The position numbers and the translations under genes are program-made. A stretch of DNA of 8,993 bases from an uncultured Collinsella sp. (lineage in GTDB: Bacteria > Actinomycetota > Coriobacteriia > Coriobacteriales > Coriobacteriaceae): contig CABRFG010000075.1 in NCBI GenBank assembly GCA_902470095.1, forward strand, positions 1-8,993, in the 5' to 3' direction. The notes beneath the pieces were generated by a model. It did no database searches and was not told where the DNA came from. It saw nothing but the letters and a program-made list of their open reading frames with translations. Every line of letters begins with the position of its first letter. Positions within the stretch are counted from its first letter, which is position 1. Positions 1 to 5,033 of the stretch are shown here, in pieces.

Positions 1-25
1 GGCCGCAGGATCAACTCCTGCGGCC
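1..25 (-). terminator. Stem-loop downstream of the lipoprotein gene, probable terminator
   Basis: GGCCGCAGGA at 1-10 is a perfect inverted repeat of TCCTGCGGCC at 16-25, with the five-base loop TCAAC. It lies 55 bases after the minus-strand lipoprotein stop codon. Any U-tract would fall left of base 1, outside the window. On the plus strand the following bases are not T-rich, so if this is a Rho-independent terminator it serves the minus-strand unit. Bases 26-80 hold nothing else I recognise. Confidence 0.6.
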
Positions 26-80
26 CCGCCTGACATGTGCGCGGATGTGTCCGCCAACCCGCGGCTGATGTTACGTGCCG

Positions 81-923
81 TTACGCGATGGTTGCGCTGT
101 AGGAGGCGACGTCCTCGTAGGAATCGGTCAGGTAGGCGTCGATGCCGATGGTCGTATTGACCAGGTCGTCAAGGCTGTCAAGCTCGCCGCTCGAGAACGT
201 GAATTCCTCGGTGGCGTTGGTGCCGGGCATCAGGTGAGCCGAGAACCAGGGTTCCTTCATGGTGCCGTTGACGTTGGTCTTGCCGGAAGGAGCGTAGAAG
301 GTCAGGTCCTTGTCGCTCTTGTTGGTGATGTTGACGACAAAGCCGATGTCGCCCCAGTCGTCCTTGAACTTCTCGGTGATGGTGATGGTGCACAGGTCGT
401 CATCGGCGACGGTGACGGCGGGGGAGATTTCGATGCTCTGGACGTCGTCGTCTTCGACGGCCTCATCGATCTCTTCTTCCTTCTCGGCGTTCTCGCGATC
501 CTTCTTCACCGTACCGGACAGATCCTTGTCGGACTTCGTAAAGATAATCTTGTCGCCGTCCACCTCCAGGACGAGCTTGTCGTCCTTGAGCTTCAGGTCG
601 TGCGACTCATCTTCGGCGGTGAGGGTTACGGTGGTGGCGTCCTTTGCCTCCCATTTAAGGTCGACGACTTCAAGGAACAGGTCGAGGGCACCTGTACCGT
701 CCTCATCGAGAATCAGGACGCAGTGGACACCCCAATCCTCGAGCATCTTCATGTACTCATCGGTTAGCTCTTCGCCATCCACGGTTCCACCCGAGAGTTC
801 CCAGCTGCCGACGAAGTTGGCCTTGGGGTCTTTGCCGCCGCCGCTGCAGCCCGTCAGGGCAAAGGCGAGCGCCAGGACGCATGTCAGAAATGCGAGTGCG
901 GACTTTTTGAACGTTGTCTTCAT
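81..923 (-). CDS. Secreted lipoprotein of unknown function
   Basis: This is a 280-residue protein with a clear lipoprotein signal: a lysine-rich start (MKTTFKK), a hydrophobic run at about residues 9-23, and the lipobox LTGC with Cys26 as the predicted lipidated residue, followed by SGGG. The mature part should be anchored outside the cytoplasmic membrane. Residues 36-132 start with a VGSW segment and alternate short beta-like stretches, suggesting a small lipocalin-like or beta-sandwich fold. Residues 141-160 form a highly acidic linker. Residues 165-280 look like a second beta domain of the kind in DUF4352/DUF5067 lipoproteins; that comparison is from memory. The start is supported by AAGGAGGA, about five bases before the ATG. 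It lies 81 bases after the SPFH gene on the same strand and may be its last co-transcribed partner. No catalytic motif is visible, so function is unassigned. Confidence 0.85.
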   Translation of the reverse strand: MKTTFKKSALAFLTCVLALAFALTGCSGGGKDPKANFVGSWELSGGTVDGEELTDEYMKMLEDWGVHCVLILDEDGTGALDLFLEVVDLKWEAKDATTVTLTAEDESHDLKLKDDKLVLEVDGDKIIFTKSDKDLSGTVKKDRENAEKEEEIDEAVEDDDVQSIEISPAVTVADDDLCTITITEKFKDDWGDIGFVVNITNKSDKDLTFYAPSGKTNVNGTMKEPWFSAHLMPGTNATEEFTFSSGELDSLDDLVNTTIGIDAYLTDSYEDVASYSATIA

Positions 924-969
924 GGTGTCCTCCTTTATCGAACGAAACCCATAGAAGCAAATGCGGGGG

Positions 970-987
970 TGGCGGACCTCCCCGCCA
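970..987 (-). other. Short hairpin between the SPFH and lipoprotein genes
   Basis: TGGCGG at 970-975 pairs with CCGCCA at 982-987 around a six-base loop. It lies just after the SPFH stop codon in the minus-strand direction. No U-run follows, so it may be a weak processing or attenuation site rather than a true terminator, and read-through into the lipoprotein gene seems likely. It could also be chance in GC-rich sequence. Confidence 0.3.
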
Positions 988-1004
988 ATTACCGGATAGA
1001 GGGG

Positions 1005-2246
1005 CTAGGGCCTGGGCGTTCCGCAGTTGCTGCAGAACTTGCCGCCGTTTTCGCTGCCGCAGTTGGGGCAGAACCACTTGGCCGGTGCCGGGGCGGGTGC
1101 GGGACTGCCGCACTCGGGGCAGAACTTGCCGGTGTTGGTGGCACCGCAGCTGCAGGTCCACGTGCCGGCCGCGGGGGCAGCGGCAGGAGCCGGTGCGGGG
1201 GCGGGAGCCGGAGCCGGCTGCGGGGCAGCCTGCTGCTGTGCCTGGCCGGCGGCGAACAGCTGGCTGGCATTCATGCCGCCCATGCCACCTGCCATGCCCA
1301 TGCCCATAAAGCCTGCCATCGCGCCGTTGGGGTTGGCGGCTGCTGCGCGCATCGCATCGCTCTGGGCGCTGGCGATGTTGGCGGCTGCCATGGTGGGATC
1401 GCGCATGACCGCGGCCTTCTGCAGGTCCTTGATCATCTGCTCGTCTTCTTGCGAGGCGGCGATGGAGTTGACGCCAAAGCTCACGATCTCGACGCCGCGC
1501 AGGTCGCGCCAGTCGGCCGAGAGGACCTCGTTGAGCGCGCGGGCGAGCTCGGTGGTGTGGCCGGGGATGGCGCTGTAGCGGATGCCCATCTCCGAGATCT
1601 TGGCAAAGGCGGGCTGCAGAGCGGTGAGCAGCTCGGACTTAAGCTGGCTGTCGATCTTATCGCGCGTGTAGCTATCGGTCACGTTGCCGCACACGTTGGT
1701 GTAGAACAGCAGCGGGTTGGTGATGCGGTACGAATACTCGCCGTTGCAGCGAACGGAGATGTCGACATCCAGGCCAATGTTGTTATCGACCACGCGGAAG
1801 GGCACAGGCGAGGCGGTGCCGTACTTGTTGCCGATGATCTCCTTGGTGTTGATAAAGTAGACGCGCTGGTCCTTGCCTGCATCGCCGCCAAAGGTAAAAC
1901 GGCTGCCGATATTGGCGAACGTTTCCTTGATGGAGTCGCCCAGATTGCCGCTAAAGACGCTCGGCTCGCTGCCGGTGTCAAAGACAAACTCGCCAGGCTC
2001 CAGCGCGACCTCGATGATCTTGCCGTTTTGCACCACGAGCATGCCCTGGCCGTCGTTGACGGCGATGACGGAGCCGTTGGAGATGACGTTGTCCTCGCCG
2101 CGTGTGTTGGAGCTGCGGCCGCCGGTGCGCTTGCTGCCCTTGCAGGCTAAGACGTCAGCGGGCATCGATTCGCAATAGATAAATTCCTTCCACTGGTCGG
2201 CCATGACGCCGCCGGCAGCACCCAATCCAGCTTTCAAGAGTCCCAT
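1005..2246 (-). CDS. SPFH-domain protein with two C-terminal zinc ribbons (COG4260, YdjI-like)
   Basis: This 413-residue protein opens with the segment typical of the family (ADQWKEFIYCESM, residues 16-28). A region around residues 56-90 (ISNGSVIAVNDGQGMLVVQ...) leads into an SPFH core to about residue 290. A Gly/Met-rich stretch at 308-326 and an Ala-Pro linker at 341-360 follow. Two zinc ribbons end the protein: C365/C367 with C376/C379, and C393/C396 with C405/C408. No membrane segment is evident, so it is probably a peripheral scaffold. B. subtilis YdjI, an SPFH protein, is known to work with the membrane proteins YdjG and YdjH to position PspA; the same role here is inference. AGGAAGA precedes the ATG at good spacing. 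It follows the double zinc-ribbon membrane gene by 48 bases. The first ribbon is odd in starting with CxC rather than CxxC. The Ala-Pro linker is coded by repeated GCN-CCN units, making the DNA at about 1180-1225 slippage-prone. Confidence 0.88.
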   Translation of the reverse strand: MGLLKAGLGAAGGVMADQWKEFIYCESMPADVLACKGSKRTGGRSSNTRGEDNVISNGSVIAVNDGQGMLVVQNGKIIEVALEPGEFVFDTGSEPSVFSGNLGDSIKETFANIGSRFTFGGDAGKDQRVYFINTKEIIGNKYGTASPVPFRVVDNNIGLDVDISVRCNGEYSYRITNPLLFYTNVCGNVTDSYTRDKIDSQLKSELLTALQPAFAKISEMGIRYSAIPGHTTELARALNEVLSADWRDLRGVEIVSFGVNSIAASQEDEQMIKDLQKAAVMRDPTMAAANIASAQSDAMRAAAANPNGAMAGFMGMGMAGGMGGMNASQLFAAGQAQQQAAPQPAPAPAPAPAPAAAPAAGTWTCSCGATNTGKFCPECGSPAPAPAPAKWFCPNCGSENGGKFCSNCGTPRP

Positions 2247-2294
2247 GGTGATCTTCCTTTCTCGTCAAAGGCCGGGTGGTATTGGTCAGAATGG

Positions 2295-3617
2295 CTAATC
2301 GTCCTTGTTGTCCTTCATGACAACGGTGGTCTCGGTGTGGCTGAAGGTGTCGTGCTTCTCGGTCAGGTCGAGCTCGCCACAATACTCATCGGCATGGGTT
2401 GCTTCGTTGGCCGTCTTGAGCTGGCCTACCAGTAGCACGTCTCCGATAATCACGATGATCAGCGGCGCAATGATGTCGATGAGGATGCCCTCGATATCAA
2501 AGGTGAGGTAATCCGGATCGAAGGCGTATTCCCCCATAAAGAGAATCTGGGAGAGGATAAATCCGATCACGAAGAACAGCACCGAGGCGATGGCGAGCTT
2601 GGGCTTGGAGCAGGGGAGCTCGCCGACCAAGCGGCCGGTCTGGCCGTTCATGGCAAACAGGTGGCTCTTGCCGTTCCACGAGGTGGAGAGCATCCAGACG
2701 GGGAACAGGGCGTAGTCGCTGTCTTCCCAGGTGTAGTCGAGCTGCTTGCTTTCGACCGTAGCATCGTCGTATTCGTCGACGACGGTCTCGCGCAGGGCCG
2801 AGATCGTGCTTTCTTCCATACGGCGCTCGGCGCGCGCTTTGCAGGTCTCGCAGTCCTCGTCGTAACGGTTGGCGATGTAGCCGGGCATATATGCGACCGA
2901 GAACGGACGCAGTGCGCCGTAGTCAAACGGCTCGATGGCGTCCATGTGGCCGTCGGGCATCTTGGACGATCCGTCGACGGGCACGCGCTTAAACGAGATA
3001 TTGCCCTTGCGATAGGCATCGTAGTGGTCGGTGGTCGTGACGGTGCGGTCGGATTCCTCGGTCACGGTCTCGTTGGTCGCGTCAAAGTACACTTCGCCGT
3101 CAACGCGGGCACCGTAGAGCCAAAACGGCACGTAGACACCTTGGACCTCGTCGATGTGGTTGCCGGTGACAAAGCTCTTGGGCAGCAAGATCTTGCCCTT
3201 GTAGTGTTCCTTGAGTGCGGCCGTGACGTCATCGCGCCCGAGCTTAAATGGAATCACCAGGTCGGGCGAGAAGTCGCCCGAAAGCTGACCGGGCGCTACG
3301 GCGGAGTTGCCGCAGTACGGGCAGGTGGTGACAGCGACGGTGCCGTCGGACACGAGCTCGGCGCCGCACGACGAGCAGATGTAACCGGCGTTTTGAGCCA
3401 GCTCCTGCACGGCATCGTCGACAGCAGGCTTGGGGGCCGCGGCTGCGGCATCGGCTTTGGCATCTGCCTTGTCCTGGCGCTCGCGATAGAGGGCCTCGAC
3501 TTCTTCGACTTCAAAGCGCGAGTCACAGTAGTCGCAGACGAGCTTTTGCTCGGCGCTTGCAAAATGCAAGGGGCCACCGCAGGCAGGGCACTGATAGTTA
3601 ACGCTCTCGAAGGCCAT
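2295..3617 (-). CDS. Membrane protein with two N-terminal TFIIB-type zinc ribbons (YdjG-like)
   Basis: This 440-residue protein has a first zinc ribbon at residues 8-35 (CPAC at 10-13, CDYC at 28-31) and a second at 79-105 (CSSC at 81-84, CPYC at 99-102), separated by an Ala/Asp/Lys-rich charged linker. A conserved globular region follows, with segments such as VIPFKLGRDD (121-130), GVYVPFWLYG (160-169), FPVWML (305-310) and MNGQTGRLVGELP (323-335). I associate these with the TFIIB-type zinc-ribbon family that includes B. subtilis YdjG. Two membrane segments lie at about 339-361 and 376-398, leaving a 40-residue charged tail. The zinc-ribbon part is probably cytoplasmic. The start is supported by AAAGGA six bases before the ATG. 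It lies between the DUF4428 and SPFH genes with short gaps, so co-transcription and a shared membrane complex are likely. The molecular role is unknown. Confidence 0.85.
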   Translation of the reverse strand: MAFESVNYQCPACGGPLHFASAEQKLVCDYCDSRFEVEEVEALYRERQDKADAKADAAAAAPKPAVDDAVQELAQNAGYICSSCGAELVSDGTVAVTTCPYCGNSAVAPGQLSGDFSPDLVIPFKLGRDDVTAALKEHYKGKILLPKSFVTGNHIDEVQGVYVPFWLYGARVDGEVYFDATNETVTEESDRTVTTTDHYDAYRKGNISFKRVPVDGSSKMPDGHMDAIEPFDYGALRPFSVAYMPGYIANRYDEDCETCKARAERRMEESTISALRETVVDEYDDATVESKQLDYTWEDSDYALFPVWMLSTSWNGKSHLFAMNGQTGRLVGELPCSKPKLAIASVLFFVIGFILSQILFMGEYAFDPDYLTFDIEGILIDIIAPLIIVIIGDVLLVGQLKTANEATHADEYCGELDLTEKHDTFSHTETTVVMKDNKDD

Positions 3618-3641
3618 GATCGGTCCTTTCGCTGCCGGAGG

Positions 3642-4379
3642 CTATGCGCCGATGGCGCCGCCGCAGTATTCGCAGCGCCCACTGGCATCGGGAATGGTGG
3701 TGGCTCCGCAGAAGGGGCAGGTCACCGCGGTCTTGGGGGCCTTGGCGGCCACGACGCTGTCGCGCGTCTCCTGGCGCAGCTGCACCAGCGCGTCGCGGAC
3801 CTCGGTTGCCTGGCGCTTGGCCTCGCGGTATTCGATGGAGCCGCGCTGATCGATGGTGGAGTCGTTCACGCGCAGGTTGATCTCGGTAAAGTACGGCGTG
3901 TTGACGTGGATGGTCAGGTTAAAGTCGTAATCCAGGTCGTAGCGCGGCGGGTTGTAGCTCTCGCGCTCGCCGTCCTTGGTCTCGCGATAGATCTCGGTGC
4001 GATGCTCGTCGATATCCATATCGCAGCCGAGTACCTGCGAGAACTCGATGATGTCGGGATTGGCGTCGCGCCAGCGGCTCTGCGAAGTGATGATCAACAG
4101 GCCCGCGTCCTCATCGAGCATAATATTGGTGCGCCCGGCAGAAAGCGTGCGCGTGGGGTTGAACGAAGACAGGCGCTCGGCGTTGGCCTCGCGGTAGGCG
4201 AGTTGCTCACGGATATCGTCCGCGGTGCTGGAGCGATAGCCGTGAAAGTAGGGGGAGAGCTTGCCGGCGCACTCTTTGCACAGGTAGCCTTCATTGATTT
4301 TTGTCTTACCTAGAAGTCCCAGCTCGGTACCGCAAATCGCGCACTCTTTCTTCTCGAACATCTTGTCAAAGAAGCCCAT
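3642..4379 (-). CDS. DUF4428-domain protein with N- and C-terminal zinc knuckles
   Basis: This 245-residue cytoplasmic protein starts with a DUF4428-type knuckle: MGFFDKMFEKKE, then CAIC at residues 13-16 and CKEC at 34-37, a short GLLGKTKI segment between them. The middle (about 75-170) is a beta-rich region (TRTLSAGRTNIMLDEDAGLL..., YDFNLTIHV...) without a motif I can name. Residues 180-212 look helical and may form a short coiled coil. A second knuckle closes the protein: CPFC at 221-224 and CEYC at 236-239. No signal peptide or membrane helix is seen. GGGAGG five bases before the ATG supports the start. It is the promoter-proximal gene of the minus-strand cluster, 24 bases ahead of the membrane zinc-ribbon gene. 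Family function is unknown; the paired-ribbon layout shared with its two neighbours suggests a common complex. Confidence 0.85.
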   Translation of the reverse strand: MGFFDKMFEKKECAICGTELGLLGKTKINEGYLCKECAGKLSPYFHGYRSSTADDIREQLAYREANAERLSSFNPTRTLSAGRTNIMLDEDAGLLIITSQSRWRDANPDIIEFSQVLGCDMDIDEHRTEIYRETKDGERESYNPPRYDLDYDFNLTIHVNTPYFTEINLRVNDSTIDQRGSIEYREAKRQATEVRDALVQLRQETRDSVVAAKAPKTAVTCPFCGATTIPDASGRCEYCGGAIGA

Positions 4380-4476
4380 GGCTGCCTCCCATCAACTGGT
4401 AGCGTGTGTCACTTTTGATGATGGGGGAGTGCGCGATCCTTCGCGATACCCAGACGGCTCAAGGAGTCTCCACAAC
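4380..4476. other. Upstream region of the zinc-ribbon gene cluster
   Basis: This stretch should hold the promoter of the minus-strand cluster starting at 4379. I found the ribosome binding site just before the ATG, but no convincing -35/-10 pair. A small minus-strand open frame crosses it with a CPSC motif, but it has no good ribosome binding site and runs through the adjacent repeats, so I do not call it a gene. Confidence 0.4.
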
Positions 4477-4596
4477 TGGGACACATGGCCCATTTTTGAC
4501 CAGTCGTTGGGGACGTTCTTAAACGACTAATCGCGGGGGACACTCTTCGGCCACTCATTGGGGACGTACTTAAATGAGCGGTGCTTAAATGAGTGG
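4477..4596. repeat. GGGAC repeat cluster with two covarying hairpins, possible mobile-element trace
   Basis: Four GGGAC-containing units lie at 4477, 4509, 4535 and 4560. Two are hairpins with the same 13-base loop GGGGACGT(T/A)CTTA. In the first, AGTCGTT (4502-4508) pairs with AACGACT (4522-4528). In the second, CCACTCATT (4551-4559) has a partner CTCATT/AATGAG at 4573-4578 and a fuller perfect partner AATGAGTGG at 4588-4596. The two stems differ by compensating changes while the loop is conserved. Such GGGGAC-plus-inverted-repeat strings remind me of repeats near REP-associated tyrosine (Y1/IS200-like) transposases; that link is recollection and inference, and no transposase is present here. 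Confidence 0.6.
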
Positions 4597-4846
4597 CGGA
4601 GGGCGCGGAGCCCACGTCCGATGAACGCCTCGATGCCTTCGTCGTCACCTTTGGGCTTACAAGGCGCGAGCGCGATATTCTTGAGGTCTTGGTCGTTTCG
4701 GACCAGAGCGTTCAGGACATCGCCACAACGCTCTTTCTTTCGCGCTCCACGCTCTATCGCCACATTTCCTCGATCAACAAAAGGCCGGTACCGCCTCGCG
4801 CGTGGCCCTCATCAACTTCTTCTGGTCCTGGACACCCAAGGACTAG
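4593..4846 (+). pseudogene. Relic of a LuxR-family helix-turn-helix regulator, truncated and frameshifted
   Basis: Reading from 4593 gives a clear LuxR C-terminal DNA-binding domain: FGLTRRERDILEVL, then SVQDIATTLFLSRSTLYRH, the expected recognition-helix region. After ISSINK the frame breaks at a run of four A at 4779-4782. Moving the reading frame by one base (as if one A were missing) restores KKAGTASRVALINFF and then WSWTPKD, ending at TAG 4844-4846, a normal end for the family. There is no N-terminal domain; the homology starts where the GGGAC repeat cluster ends, and the frame is closed by TGA at 4590-4592. Relatives in Coriobacteriia often join this domain to a multi-pass membrane part; that statement is from memory. 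The relic is probably non-functional. No good ribosome binding site precedes the GTG. Confidence 0.75.
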
Positions 4847-4860
4847 CTAATCTCCCAATA

Positions 4861-4927
4861 AGTTGCGGTGGAATAGTCCCTAAATTAAAGTCACGGGGCT
4901 TTAAACAGGAACTATTTCACCGCAATT
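4861..4927. repeat. 67-base near-perfect inverted repeat
   Basis: The 19-base arm at 4863-4881 matches the reverse complement of 4907-4925 at 17 positions. An inner TTAAAG/CTTTAA pair (4885-4890 with 4899-4904) closes on an eight-base loop, giving a long two-part hairpin. It sits between the LuxR relic and the end of mgtA. Neither strand has a U-run after the stem, so it is not a textbook terminator, though it could end convergent transcripts. It could equally be a dispersed palindromic element; its minus-strand arm also contains GGGAC. Confidence 0.65.
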
Positions 4928-4940
4928 GCTGAGGGGATAG

Positions 4941-5016
4941 ATTGCGGCGGCGGCAGAGGCAACGGCAGCGGCAGGGGCGTTGGCAGCTGTGGTAGTGGCA
5001 ACGGCAGCTGGCAGGG
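4941..5016. repeat. GGC-rich low-complexity stretch with a direct repeat
   Basis: The plus strand reads as irregular GGC-NNN units. GGCAACGGCAGC occurs at 4958-4969 and 4997-5008, followed by GGCAGGG at once in the first copy and after one T in the second. It lies just beyond the mgtA stop codon. Translated on the minus strand it gives only Ala/Thr-rich low complexity with no start signal, so I regard it as non-coding. No recognisable mgtA terminator with a U-tract is seen here. Confidence 0.5.
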
Positions 5017-5033
5017 TGTTTTCCGTCTGCTTG

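Noticed and set aside
969..2150. Plus-strand open frame of 393 codons
   Set aside because: It is antisense to the SPFH gene, which has recognisable domains and a good ribosome binding site.
2661..4313. Long plus-strand open frame of 550 codons
   Set aside because: It lies opposite two well-supported zinc-ribbon genes, has no ribosome binding site or domain, and is a codon-bias shadow of GC-rich DNA.
4477..4596. CRISPR-like array
   Set aside because: Repeats are short, imperfect and unevenly spaced, without spacers of constant length, and no cas genes are present.
4409..4648. Minus-strand frame with a CPSC motif ahead of the DUF4428 gene
   Set aside because: Most of it reads through the repeat cluster and the opposite strand of the LuxR relic; the single CPSC is likely chance.
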